From an uncultured Desulfovibrionaceae bacterium (GTDB taxonomy: Bacteria; Desulfobacterota; Desulfovibrionia; Desulfovibrionales; Desulfovibrionaceae): 64,000 nucleotides of DNA. Position numbers and translations under genes: made by a program. Location of the stretch: contig CALUUT010000006.1 in NCBI GenBank assembly GCA_944324045.1, positions 1 to 64,000 on the forward strand, read 5' to 3'. The notes below the pieces were generated by a model. It saw only the letters and a list, made by a program, of their open reading frames with translations, was not told where the DNA came from and made no database searches. Shown here piece by piece: positions 37,076 through 45,593 of this stretch (position 1 is its first letter; each line of letters opens with the position of its first letter).

Positions 37076-38338
37076 ATGTCCAGTATTCGCAAGAGCTTGC
37101 TTCAATTTGTTTTTTCAGGCGCGTCTATGCGCAGGTGGAATGATAAACTGCGTCCCATGGAGCTGTACGAAGTGGATAAGCAGGCGCACAAGATGATTAT
37201 AGCCTGGCTGCTTTTTCTTCTAAACAGCAGGGACATGCCTTTGGAGCGGCGGCTTGCGCTTGGCCGCGATATTGTGGAAGGCGGCTTGTTTGACTATTTT
37301 TACCGTCTTGTCATCACGGATATCAAACCGCCTGTCTATTACAGAATCAAACAGAACCCGGAAGACTTCCGGACTCTTTCCAGGTGGGCGCTTGGCGAGA
37401 TGGAGCTGGCCGTGAGGCCTTTGGATGAGGAAATGTGGGCGCGTCTGCATGCCTGGGTCGAGCGCAGTTGTTCGCCGGAACGGGAAACGTCCCTGGCTGA
37501 CGGCATTTTGCGTGCGGCCCATACATTTGCCAGCAGTTGGGAATTTGCCCTCATAAAGCCGCTTAATGCTTTTGATCCCGAAATTTCCGCTATCGACGCT
37601 TCTTTTCGCGATATACTAAGCGGTCTGTCCGGAAAGGTCATGGGCGTTTCAGAACTTCTGGAAGAGCGGGAACATTCGGCCCTGCGCAGTTTCGCCGACC
37701 TGTGCGGGCGTTTGCGTTTTCAGATACGCTGGTCTCAGACCCCGCGCATTCCGGAAACATCCGTGCTTGGGCATATGTTCATGGTGGCCTGCTATGCGTA
37801 TTTTTTCAGCATCACGCAAAAGGTATGCGCGGCTCGCGCACAGAACAATTTTTTTGCCGGACTGCTGCATGATCTGCCGGAGGCGCTGACCAGAGACATT
37901 ATTTCTCCTGTCAAAAAGTCTGTAAAAGGCATCAGCTCGCTGATACGCCAGTATGAGGAAGAGGAAATGCGCGAACGTGTGCTTGAGCCCTTGCGCCGTG
38001 AAGGATACGCCGCCATTGCGGACAGGCTTGTGTATTTTCTCGGTCTTGACGCAAGCTCGGAATACTGCGAGATCGTTCGGATAGACGGCGCGTCAAAAGA
38101 AGTCGAAAGTTTCGAGATCATGCAGGCGGCGTATAATGAAGATGATTTTGATCCAAAGGACGGACGGCTTTTGAAAATATGCGATACGCTTGCTGCGTTC
38201 ATGGAAGCCTATTCAGCCGTGCGCAATGGCCAAAGCCCGGCGGTGTTGCAGGAAGCTTTGTGGAAAAAACGCCAGCAAAGCCGCGATGTGTCCATCGGGA
38301 ATATCCATTTGGGAGCGTTGCTTGAGGATTTCGACTGA
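37076..38338 (+). CDS. HD-domain phosphohydrolase (YfbR/HD_3-like), 420 aa
   Basis: Predicted metal-dependent phosphohydrolase, possibly on nucleotides. The HD core lies in the C-terminal half: TSVLGHMFMVACYAYFF with His233, FFAGLLHDLPEALTRD with His265-Asp266, and a downstream acidic region (ICDTLAAFMEAY) that supplies the last Asp. The N-terminal 200 residues are helical and not recognised. The start is uncertain: GTG at 37064 and ATG at 37076 are both possible and neither has a well-spaced ribosome binding site (CGGAG at 37043); ATG is used. It is convergent with the HD-GYP-like gene, 56 bases apart. Confidence 0.75.
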   Translation: MSSIRKSLLQFVFSGASMRRWNDKLRPMELYEVDKQAHKMIIAWLLFLLNSRDMPLERRLALGRDIVEGGLFDYFYRLVITDIKPPVYYRIKQNPEDFRTLSRWALGEMELAVRPLDEEMWARLHAWVERSCSPERETSLADGILRAAHTFASSWEFALIKPLNAFDPEISAIDASFRDILSGLSGKVMGVSELLEEREHSALRSFADLCGRLRFQIRWSQTPRIPETSVLGHMFMVACYAYFFSITQKVCAARAQNNFFAGLLHDLPEALTRDIISPVKKSVKGISSLIRQYEEEEMRERVLEPLRREGYAAIADRLVYFLGLDASSEYCEIVRIDGASKEVESFEIMQAAYNEDDFDPKDGRLLKICDTLAAFMEAYSAVRNGQSPAVLQEALWKKRQQSRDVSIGNIHLGALLEDFD

Positions 38339-38394
38339 AAACCGGCTGCTAAAAAAGCCTTCTTTTTTTGGTCAGAGATCCTGGTCTGCCTTTA

Positions 38395-39462
38395 TCAGGC
38401 TTTGAGCCGGCCAGGCTCGTCCTGCTGCGCATCAACTTCGGGAATGGTTCCAAATTCTTTTGCGACAATAGCGTTTCGCAGGACGACGGCAAGCCGGTTG
38501 TCGTAAAGATGCGGCGCGTTCACAAGCTCCATGGCCGCCTGCGCGGGCTCTTTCGCCGGCGCATACGGCCGCTCGGATATCATGGCGCAGAAACTGTCCG
38601 CAATCGCGGTCAGCCTTCCGACCTTGCTTATTTCCGCGCCGCGGATATGCCGGGGGTATCCGCTGCCGTCAAGGCGTTCATGGTGCTCCATGCTCGCCTG
38701 CACAAGCTCATCCCATCCCAATTCCATTTTTTGGGCTATTTTGGCGCCTATAAGAGTATGCGGCGGAATTTTTTCTTTTTCTTCCGGTTTGAGCGGGGTG
38801 CTTTTGGATAAGATGAACGCCGGAATTTTTGACATTCCAATGTCATGGAAAGCAAGGGCGGTGAGAATGCGATCGTATTCTTTCCGTTTGATCTGCGTGT
38901 CCTGGGACCAGCTTGCGGTTACAATCCAAAGACCGGCAATGAGGGTGTTTATGGAGTGGCTGATCAGGGTATGCCTGCGGTTGATGCGGCGCATAAAGGT
39001 TTTGAGCCGGTATTTGTCGCTCCAGATGTATTCGCCGAAGGTCATAAGATCCCTGTAAAGCAGTTCGAAAACCGGTTTGACCGGCTGCTCGATAAAGTCG
39101 CCCATGCGCATGCGCAGTGCCTGGATGCAGATGGAAGCGATTTCAGCGTCCTTGAGATTCCTGTCCACCAAGATAAGGTCAAGTTGTTTGCAAATGTGCT
39201 TTGAGTAGATTGGGTAATCCGCCCTGGAGACAAAGATGTCTCCTTCTTCACAAAGTTCGCGGATCAACTCCTGCTGTTCCGTGCTGATGCGCTCTTCTCT
39301 TTGCACTATGGGCAAAAGCTGCCCAACCTCTTCGCGATAGCGGAACAGGGGCAGCGGCAGCCGAAACCTTGGAAAACTTGCAAGAATTTCCGGACTGATT
39401 TGATAATATTCTTCTGAAATACGTTCCGGAGCCGCTTTTTTTTTCGTTGCACGTTGTTGCAT
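38395..39462 (-). CDS. HD-GYP-type phosphodiesterase-like protein, 355 aa
   Basis: The C-terminal part carries the HD-GYP hallmarks: LAFHDIGMSKIP (His206-Asp207), HTLIGAKI and HHERLDGSGYP (260-270). Canonical HD-GYP enzymes hydrolyse c-di-GMP. Two departures are seen: HDIGM replaces HDIGK, and DSFCAMISERPY replaces the usual DVFDALTSxRPY, so the last acidic ligand-region residue is Cys. Activity is therefore uncertain. The N-terminal ~150 residues have no receiver domain and are not recognised. Start 39462; no clear terminator between it and the pyk gene upstream, from which it is 198 bases away. Confidence 0.8.
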   Translation of the reverse strand: MQQRATKKKAAPERISEEYYQISPEILASFPRFRLPLPLFRYREEVGQLLPIVQREERISTEQQELIRELCEEGDIFVSRADYPIYSKHICKQLDLILVDRNLKDAEIASICIQALRMRMGDFIEQPVKPVFELLYRDLMTFGEYIWSDKYRLKTFMRRINRRHTLISHSINTLIAGLWIVTASWSQDTQIKRKEYDRILTALAFHDIGMSKIPAFILSKSTPLKPEEKEKIPPHTLIGAKIAQKMELGWDELVQASMEHHERLDGSGYPRHIRGAEISKVGRLTAIADSFCAMISERPYAPAKEPAQAAMELVNAPHLYDNRLAVVLRNAIVAKEFGTIPEVDAQQDEPGRLKA

Positions 39463-39660
39463 GGGCCTGTTCCGCCTTATTTCTGCATAGAAAATATACG
39501 TTTTTTTCCGCGCATGGTTTTTCGTTTGGGAAGATAGTGCGGCAAGCCCAAAGAACGGTTCATATTTTGATGCGCCGCCTGAAACGTCGCAGGAACGGGC
39601 CTTGCCGGGCGCTCCAAACCGTTTGCGTCATGTCCCGGAATCCATCCATGGAGCGTTTGC

Positions 39661-41079
39661 TTATTTGTTGAAAATCTTCACCAGGTTTGTGCCGCTGAAC
39701 CTCTGCCCTTGCCGCATTTGGCCGGCGGTTATGATGATGGTGTCGCCCGCGGCAAAGACGGGATTGGCATCTATGAAGGACTCCACCCTTTCCACGTGGG
39801 AATGAATGGTCTCGTCCCCATGCCATAGCCATGGTCTGACTCCCCATGAAAAATTCAGGGCTTTTACCACCTCGGGAACCGGCGTCAGCGCATGCACGAT
39901 TCTATGCGGCCTTTGGGCCGAAAGCAGTCGGGCGCTTTTGCCGCTCAAGGTATGGGCGATCATGGCCGCGGCCTGCGCCTTATGCGCCAAAAGGCAGGCG
40001 CAGTACGCCAGAAATTCCGAAGCGCTTCTGTTTTCCGGCGGAACCCCGTGCGGCTCCTCTTCGAAAAGAAGCTCTTCGGCTCTTGAGGCGATTTCACGCA
40101 TCATTTGCACGCTTTTGACCGGGTAGTTGCCCATGGCCGTTTCTTCTGAAAGCATCACGCAGTCCGCGCCGTCAAGAACGGCATTGGCTACGTCGGTCGT
40201 TTCCGCTCTGGTCGGAGACGGAGCGTTCACCATGGACAAAAGCATCTGCGTAGCCACGATTACAGGTTTTGCGGCCTTATTGCAGGCGCGGATAATGCGT
40301 TTTTGCATAGCGGGCAACAAAGACAAAGGGCATTCCACGCCAAGGTCTCCACGCGCCACCATAACCATGTCCGTCACAGGGAGTATGGCGTCAAGGCGTT
40401 CCACGCCGGCCTGACGCTCCAGTTTGACCACAACGGGAACGTCTTTTCCGCATTGGCGGATAAGCGCCTTTGCTTCAAGCACATCCTCAGGAGTCTGGAC
40501 GAAGGATATGGCCACAGCGTCGATGCCAAGCGCAAGTCCTTCGGCAAGGTCTTTTTTATCTTTTTCCGTAAGAGCCGGGAGCTTCAACATTTTTCCAGGA
40601 AGGGCAAGTCCTTTGCGCGAGGTTACGAACCCGGCGTTTTCAGCTTCCAGGATGAACAGGTCCGGCGCGGCGCGCTCTGCAATGGAGAATTGCAGGTTCC
40701 CGTCGGCAAGCACGACCTTGTCGCCCGGCTCCAGACTGTCCAGAACGTTCTGATTGTCAAAAGGAATGAACGGCAACGCGCCGTGTCCGTCTTTCCGCCG
40801 CTTGCCCAGGGCGACCCGGCTTCCGCGCACTACACTTATGGAGTCCTCGTCCAGAACGCCGATGCGGATTTTTGGGCCTGAAAGATCCTGAAGAATTGTT
40901 ACAGGCTCGCCGATTTTTTTTTCAAGCTCTCTGATCTGCATGATGAGCTCGCCGAAACTGCCTGCATCGCCATGCGAGAAATTCAGCCGGAAGATGCGGA
41001 CGCCGGCCTCCATAAGCTTGAAAAGAATTTCGGGAGATCGCGACGCCGGGCCGACGGTGGCAATAATTTTTGTATACAT
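39661..41079 (-). CDS. pyk: Pyruvate kinase, 472 aa
   Basis: Transfers phosphate from phosphoenolpyruvate to ADP at the end of glycolysis. TKIIATVGPASRSPEIL, VRIFRLNFSHG, LSGPKIRIG, AISFVQTPEDV, VVKLERQAG, MVARGDLGVECPL, VIVATQMLLSMVNAPSPTRAETTDVANAVLDGADCVMLSEETAMGNYPV-type active-site segments (each seen in order) and the C-terminal allosteric domain identify it. Length is standard. Start 41079 has GAGGT before it; further Met codons to 41160 lie in a leader of about 200 bases that contains a CATGAT/ATCATG hairpin (41146-41161). Confidence 0.95.
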   Translation of the reverse strand: MYTKIIATVGPASRSPEILFKLMEAGVRIFRLNFSHGDAGSFGELIMQIRELEKKIGEPVTILQDLSGPKIRIGVLDEDSISVVRGSRVALGKRRKDGHGALPFIPFDNQNVLDSLEPGDKVVLADGNLQFSIAERAAPDLFILEAENAGFVTSRKGLALPGKMLKLPALTEKDKKDLAEGLALGIDAVAISFVQTPEDVLEAKALIRQCGKDVPVVVKLERQAGVERLDAILPVTDMVMVARGDLGVECPLSLLPAMQKRIIRACNKAAKPVIVATQMLLSMVNAPSPTRAETTDVANAVLDGADCVMLSEETAMGNYPVKSVQMMREIASRAEELLFEEEPHGVPPENRSASEFLAYCACLLAHKAQAAAMIAHTLSGKSARLLSAQRPHRIVHALTPVPEVVKALNFSWGVRPWLWHGDETIHSHVERVESFIDANPVFAAGDTIIITAGQMRQGQRFSGTNLVKIFNK

Positions 41080-41284
41080 GGATACCTCTGCCTGGGCTGT
41101 TTTATATCTGAAAAACATCCGGTTCATGGTTTTCTGTCCGGAACCCATGATACGAATCATGATGCGCGCGAATGCCCGTGTTTTCAGGCGTTGCGGCAGT
41201 CGTTAAAGGCAAAAGACGCATCTTGCGGCGAAACATATCGGCAGTTTATATTTTTACTTTACTTTTCATGGCAGTATAGAGAAA

Positions 41285-41312
41285 ATTATATACTTGCGCC
41301 ACGCATTTTCCA
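41285..41312 (-). promoter_or_regulatory. Predicted pyk promoter
   Basis: On the minus strand TGGAAA (41312-41307), 16 bases, a perfect TATAAT (41290-41285). Transcription would start near 41278. The -10 overlaps the stop of the small basic ORF read in the same direction. Confidence 0.5.
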
Positions 41313-41468
41313 TGGTTTGATTTTTAGTATGAGTCTTTTGCCGCTCATTCGCAATGCTGAACCATTTATCCCAGTATACCATTTGCCTGCTTCGGCCACA
41401 AGCCCTTGGTTTTTGGATTGCCGGGTCTTTTTTATGGGCATGCGGCGCGCAGATCTTTTTATGAACAT
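41286..41468 (-). CDS. Candidate small basic protein, 60 aa
   Basis: Not recognised. The chain (MFIKRSARRMPIKKTRQSK ... KIKPWKMRGASI) has about a quarter Lys and Arg and no acidic run. Support is limited to a strong GGAGG four bases before the ATG and a complete short frame in an otherwise gene-free 599-base gap (41080-41678). It could bind nucleic acid, or be a chance frame. Confidence 0.3.
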   Translation of the reverse strand: MFIKRSARRMPIKKTRQSKNQGLVAEAGKWYTGINGSALRMSGKRLILKIKPWKMRGASI

Positions 41469-41489
41469 CGAACCTCCATAGGAGAGTGC

Positions 41490-41528
41490 ATGCGCGAAGA
41501 GGCATCAACAAAAATTGAACGTCCATGA
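41490..41528 (+). CDS. Candidate 12-codon leader ORF before mraZ
   Basis: ATG at 41490 with AGGAG five bases upstream encodes MREEASTKIERP and stops at 41528. It diverges from the small basic ORF, their ribosome binding sites lying in one CTCC-ATA-GGAG inverted repeat (41474-41484). No regulatory codon bias is obvious. Confidence 0.25.
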   Translation: MREEASTKIERP

Positions 41529-41640
41529 AAAAAATTTGAAAGTTTTTGATAATTCTAATGATTATTTCAGTAACATGCCAGATTATAAATCCTTTCAAAA
41601 TAAAATATCTATCTTGCGCCATAAATGTTGCACCAAATAG

Positions 41641-41672
41641 GAGTGGTAAAAAGTGGTAAAAAGTGGTAAAAA
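41641..41672 (+). promoter_or_regulatory. MraZ operator: three exact 10-bp repeats
   Basis: GTGGTAAAAA begins at 41643, 41653 and 41663, three copies with exact 10-base spacing, ending seven bases before the mraZ ATG. MraZ of other bacteria binds direct GTGG-type repeats of this period before its own gene and represses the dcw cluster. The repeats take the place of a Shine-Dalgarno sequence. Confidence 0.85.
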
Positions 41673-41678
41673 TGCCAA

Positions 41679-42128
41679 ATGTATTTTAGAGGCCGAACTC
41701 TGCGCGCTTTGGATGCCAAATCACGCCTTATGCTGACGCCGGATTTTCGCGAGATTTTGCTTGCTGAAAATCCAACGGGAACGTTTGTGCTGACGACCAG
41801 GGACCATGGCCTTGTGGGATATCCCATGTCCATGTGGAGTGAACTGGAAAGCGCATTCGCCTCTTTAAAAAATCCCTCAAGAGAAGTGCGTGATTTTATG
41901 CGTCTTTTCATCGGGGGCGCGGAAGAAGTCACACCTGATGCGCAGGGCCGGATTCTTCTGTCGCGCGGGCACATTGCCTATGCGGGAATAGAACGAGAGG
42001 TCTGGCTTGTCGGCATGGTATCCAAATTTGAAATATGGAGCCCGGAGCGGCTTGAAAATCTTATATCTGCGGACTTTTCCGACATATCGGAACGACTGAT
42101 TGAGTGCGGCGTGGATATCGCCCTGTAA
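41679..42128 (+). CDS. mraZ: Transcriptional regulator MraZ, 149 aa
   Basis: Ring-forming DNA-binding protein of the AbrB-like fold that controls the division/cell-wall cluster. Two swapped-hairpin repeats are seen: MYFRGRTLRALDAKSRLMLTP (DAKSR in place of the usual D-x-KGR) and EEVTPDAQGRILLSRG (DAQGR). The second half reads IEREVWLVGMVSKFEIWSPERL. Length is typical. ATG-41679 has no ribosome binding site; the operator repeats lie right there. An earlier ATG (41672) gives only five codons. First gene of the cluster, 21 bases before rsmH. Confidence 0.93.
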   Translation: MYFRGRTLRALDAKSRLMLTPDFREILLAENPTGTFVLTTRDHGLVGYPMSMWSELESAFASLKNPSREVRDFMRLFIGGAEEVTPDAQGRILLSRGHIAYAGIEREVWLVGMVSKFEIWSPERLENLISADFSDISERLIECGVDIAL

Positions 42129-42149
42129 CTATCTGGAATTTATTAAATA

Positions 42150-43106
42150 ATGGCAGAAAGTCATAAGCAGGGAATGCATATTCCGGTTCTTCTTCCAAAA
42201 GTCGTGGAATTTCTTTCCCCAAGGGAAGGCGGCTGGTATCTTGACGGCACGCTGGGGCTTGGCGGTCACAGCGAGGCGATTCTTGAAGCTGTCGGAGGCA
42301 AGGCCCATCTTATGGGATTGGATCGCGACGCGAAAGCCCTTGCACTCGCCGCGAAACGTCTGGCCCGCTTTGGAAACGGCGTGCGCGTGGAGCATTCCAG
42401 ATACAGCGGGTTCGCTTCTGCGCTTGACGCGCATGGCTGGCCCCTTCTGGATGGGGCGCTTATTGATATAGGCGTCTCTTCCATGCAGATAGACACCCCT
42501 GAAAGGGGGTTCAGTTTTGCGCATGACGGACCGCTTGACATGCGCATGGACCCCGGGGGGGGAGAAGCGCCGGCCTCAGTCATTGTCAACCGCGGCTCTT
42601 TTGAAACGTTAAAACATATTATCGCTGAGTTTGGCGAAGAGCCGCTGGCGGGGAAAATTGCGCGCGCCATAATAGAGGCAAGAGCAAAAGCTCCAATTGA
42701 AACGACTCTGGAACTTGCGGCCGTTGTTGCGCATGCTTATCCCGCGAAATGGCGGGCCGCGGCGCGCAATCATCCGGCGACGCGCACGTTTCAGGCGTTG
42801 CGCATCGCTGTAAACAGGGAGCTTGAGGAACTGAAATATTTTCTTGGCGCAATTGCGGACCGTCTCAAGCCGGGCGCGCGAGTGGCGGTGATTACGTTTC
42901 ACTCTCTGGAGGACCGCATTGTAAAAAACGCGTTTCGTGAGGCGGCCGCCGCCTGCGTCTGTCCGCCCCATATTCCGGTGTGCGCGTGCGGGCACAAGCA
43001 GACGCTGAAGATTATAACCCGAAAACCAATTGCGCCGTCATTGGAAGAAATACGTGCAAACCCCCGCGCCGCTTCGGCAAAACTGCGCGTGGCGGAGCGC
43101 GTCTGA
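42150..43106 (+). CDS. rsmH: 16S rRNA C1402 N4-methyltransferase, 318 aa
   Basis: Methylates N4 of C1402 in the P site of 16S rRNA (formerly MraW). HIPVLLPKVVEFL, the SAM loop YLDGTLGLGGHSEAIL, LMGLDRDAKAL, LIDIGVSSMQIDTPERGFSF, PLDMRMDP and the C-terminal VAVITFHSLEDRIVKNAF are all typical. ATG at 42150 has only a weak ribosome binding site. Second gene of the dcw cluster, followed after 12 bases by ftsL. Confidence 0.96.
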   Translation: MAESHKQGMHIPVLLPKVVEFLSPREGGWYLDGTLGLGGHSEAILEAVGGKAHLMGLDRDAKALALAAKRLARFGNGVRVEHSRYSGFASALDAHGWPLLDGALIDIGVSSMQIDTPERGFSFAHDGPLDMRMDPGGGEAPASVIVNRGSFETLKHIIAEFGEEPLAGKIARAIIEARAKAPIETTLELAAVVAHAYPAKWRAAARNHPATRTFQALRIAVNRELEELKYFLGAIADRLKPGARVAVITFHSLEDRIVKNAFREAAAACVCPPHIPVCACGHKQTLKIITRKPIAPSLEEIRANPRAASAKLRVAERV

Positions 43107-43118
43107 CAGGAAATCGCT

Positions 43119-43433
43119 ATGGCTTTGCGATATGGTTCATCCTTGCCGGCGTCATCTGCAGGGCGTTCAGGCAGAGCATGCATCGTCGTGCTGGTGCTTT
43201 CCGTGCTTTGCAATATTGTGCTTGGGCTTGGACTTGTATGGAGCAATATTGAACAGGTCGATATCGCATACCGTTTGAAAAAGTTGCAGGACTCTCTGGC
43301 GGAGCGCCAGACGCATTTTCGGAAGCTGGGGCTTGAGCGCGACAATCTTTTGTCCCCATACCGTTTGAATAAAAAAGCGGAAGAGCTGGGAATGCGTCCC
43401 GCAAGCGCGGCCCAGATACGGCGGCTTGAATGA
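43119..43433 (+). CDS. ftsL: Cell division protein FtsL, 104 aa
   Basis: Assigned from position and shape: a short basic N-terminus, one transmembrane helix (about 21-43) and a periplasmic coiled-coil-like segment (residues 47-82, VDIAYRLKKLQDSLAERQ), followed by LNKKAEELGMRPASAAQIRRLE, the LxxxAxxLGM pattern of FtsL. FtsL is a bitopic protein that, with FtsB and FtsQ, recruits and activates FtsWI at the septum. Sequence conservation in this family is low. Starts 12 bases after rsmH with CAGGA upstream. Confidence 0.85.
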   Translation: MALRYGSSLPASSAGRSGRACIVVLVLSVLCNIVLGLGLVWSNIEQVDIAYRLKKLQDSLAERQTHFRKLGLERDNLLSPYRLNKKAEELGMRPASAAQIRRLE

Positions 43434-43526
43434 AACCGGGGAGCGGACGGCGAAGCGTTTGGTTTCTAAGCAATCCGGGAAACAGTTTTTTTAGATGTTT
43501 TGCTATGATGCTGTAAGGCGTGTGAG

Positions 43527-45593
43527 ATGCTTGAGCGTAAAAAAACGCGAAATACCCGCAACTACTCCAAAACCTCGCAGGGGAACTCCACAGATTGGAG
43601 CCGGGCGCGTCTTGTTTTTGTGGGGGCGCTGTTTGGATGCATCTGGCTGTTGCTCTGGGCAAGAGCCTGGTACATCCAGACCGTGCAATCCGACTGGCTG
43701 GCCGAGAATGCGGCAAGGCAGCAGCGGGCGACGGAGCTTCGCGTGGGGCGGCGTGGAGATATTTTGGACCGGAACGGTCAGGTTCTGGCGCGAAGCGTGG
43801 AGGTGCGTTCGCTTTTTGCGCGCCCGCTTGAAATAAAAGATCAGCCTGAAGCGGCAAAGGTATTGCATGCCGTTCTCGGCGGAAATGAGGGACAGTGGCG
43901 CCGGATTGTTTCTTCCAAGCGAAAATTCGTATGGCTTTCGCGCAAAATCAGCGATGCGCAGGCGCAGGCCATAAAAGAAGCCATAGCTGAAAAGAAGATC
44001 AGAGGACTGTATCTCACCAAGGAATACAACAGGGTTTATCCGTTCAAGCAGCTTGCGGGGCAGTTGCTGGGCTTTGTCGGCCTGGACGACAAAGGGCTTG
44101 AGGGGCTTGAAAAGGCTTTTGACGACTATATGACCGGCTCAAGCGGCAAGGCGCTGATTCAGCGCGACGCCGCGGGGCGCAGACTGTACCTTGAAGGAAT
44201 TCCCGACGCCGATCTTGAAGGCCGTGACCTGCATCTGACCATTGACGCCAACATTCAGTATTTTGCGGAAGAATCGCTTGCAAAGGCCATATCGCAATAT
44301 GGCGCCAAATGGGGCGGTTGTCTGGTTGTGGATGTGCCCACAGGGGATATTCTTGCATGGGCGGAAGTGCCGTTTTTCAATCCCAATGCATACCGGGAGT
44401 ATAAGCCTGCGGCATGGCGCAGCCGTCTGGCTCTTGACGCCATGGAGCAGGGCTCGACCATAAAGCCGTTTGTGGTGGCGGCGGCTTTGACGGAAGGCCG
44501 GGCCAAGCCCGACAGTCTGTATTACTGCGAGAAAGGCAAATGGAAATTTAAAGATGTGATTATCCGGGATACCTCCCCCTACGAATGGCTGACCGTCAAC
44601 AAGATCATCAGGTATTCAAGCAACATTGGCGCGGCCAAAATCGGGCTTGATCTGGGAGTGTCCAAACTGCACAGCTATCTGACGCGTTTGGGGTTCGGGG
44701 CGCGCACGTCGCTTCCGTTGCTTGGGGAAAGCAAAGGCATTCTGCGCGAGCCGGGTCAGTGGACCGAGGTGGACCTTGCGGCGGCTTCATTCGGGCAGAG
44801 TTTCGCGGCGACAGGCGTACAGATGGCGCAGGCCTATCTGGCGCTTGCGTCAGGCGGGGTCATGCGTCCTCTCAGGCTTGTGCGCGACGCTGATGCGCAA
44901 TTTGTAGACCATCAGGAGCGCGAATCCGGCGGATTTGGGCCGCAAATCGCGCAGGCGGCCGAAGCGCCGCGTATTTTTCCCGAAGAAGTGGCGCATCAGA
45001 TAGCGCTCATGATGAGCGAGGTTGTGACCGATGGTTCCGGCAAGCGCGCCCGCATTGCTGGAGTGAGCGTATCCGGCAAGACCGGGACGGCGCAGAAGGC
45101 TGAGGGGGCAAGCTATGGAGAGGGCCGTATGGCGTCATTCGCCGGATTCATTCCAGCTGAAAATCCGCGTTACCTTATCCTGGTGTTAATTGATGAGCCG
45201 ACGAAAAGCGTCTACGGGGGCGTGGTGGCCGCGCCAGTGTTCCGGTATGTGGGAACACGGATTATGGCCTATCGCAACGAATTGCCCGCCCTTGGCTCAG
45301 AAATGTCCGGACAACCGGCCTCTGCTTCGGGCCTGAATGCGGCTTCATCAGGGGCTTTGCCTGTTGCGAAAAACAGCGCGCCGGCTGCCGGCGACGTGAT
45401 TCCCGATGTCTGCGGGAAATCGGTGCGCAGCGCCATGGAGCTGTTTACTCAAAAAGGCGTTGTGCCGCAGGTGCGGGGCAATGGCCAGATTGTAGTGCGT
45501 CAAGAGCCGAAAGCAGGGACGCCGTGGAACGTGGCCGCGGGCAGCGATGGGAAAAATGCAGAGTTCACTTTGTGGCTTGGGGAGCAGTCCTGA
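43527..45593 (+). CDS. ftsI: Septal transpeptidase FtsI (PBP3) with PASTA domain, 688 aa
   Basis: Class B penicillin-binding protein that cross-links septal peptidoglycan. One transmembrane helix (about 29-46), a pedestal domain (RGDILDRNGQVLARS), and the transpeptidase with S310-T-I-K (SxxK), S364-S-N (SxN) and K518-T-G (KTG). A single PASTA domain (about 622-688, VIPDVCGKSVRSAMEL onward) ends the chain; the E. coli protein has none. ATG at 43527 with AAGG upstream, 93 bases after ftsL. Its stop overlaps the murE start by one base. Confidence 0.95.
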   Translation: MLERKKTRNTRNYSKTSQGNSTDWSRARLVFVGALFGCIWLLLWARAWYIQTVQSDWLAENAARQQRATELRVGRRGDILDRNGQVLARSVEVRSLFARPLEIKDQPEAAKVLHAVLGGNEGQWRRIVSSKRKFVWLSRKISDAQAQAIKEAIAEKKIRGLYLTKEYNRVYPFKQLAGQLLGFVGLDDKGLEGLEKAFDDYMTGSSGKALIQRDAAGRRLYLEGIPDADLEGRDLHLTIDANIQYFAEESLAKAISQYGAKWGGCLVVDVPTGDILAWAEVPFFNPNAYREYKPAAWRSRLALDAMEQGSTIKPFVVAAALTEGRAKPDSLYYCEKGKWKFKDVIIRDTSPYEWLTVNKIIRYSSNIGAAKIGLDLGVSKLHSYLTRLGFGARTSLPLLGESKGILREPGQWTEVDLAAASFGQSFAATGVQMAQAYLALASGGVMRPLRLVRDADAQFVDHQERESGGFGPQIAQAAEAPRIFPEEVAHQIALMMSEVVTDGSGKRARIAGVSVSGKTGTAQKAEGASYGEGRMASFAGFIPAENPRYLILVLIDEPTKSVYGGVVAAPVFRYVGTRIMAYRNELPALGSEMSGQPASASGLNAASSGALPVAKNSAPAAGDVIPDVCGKSVRSAMELFTQKGVVPQVRGNGQIVVRQEPKAGTPWNVAAGSDGKNAEFTLWLGEQS

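Noticed and set aside
38339-38394. A/T hairpin between the two HD genes as a terminator
   Set aside because: The stem is seven pairs, six of them A-T, with a poor loop; too weak to call.
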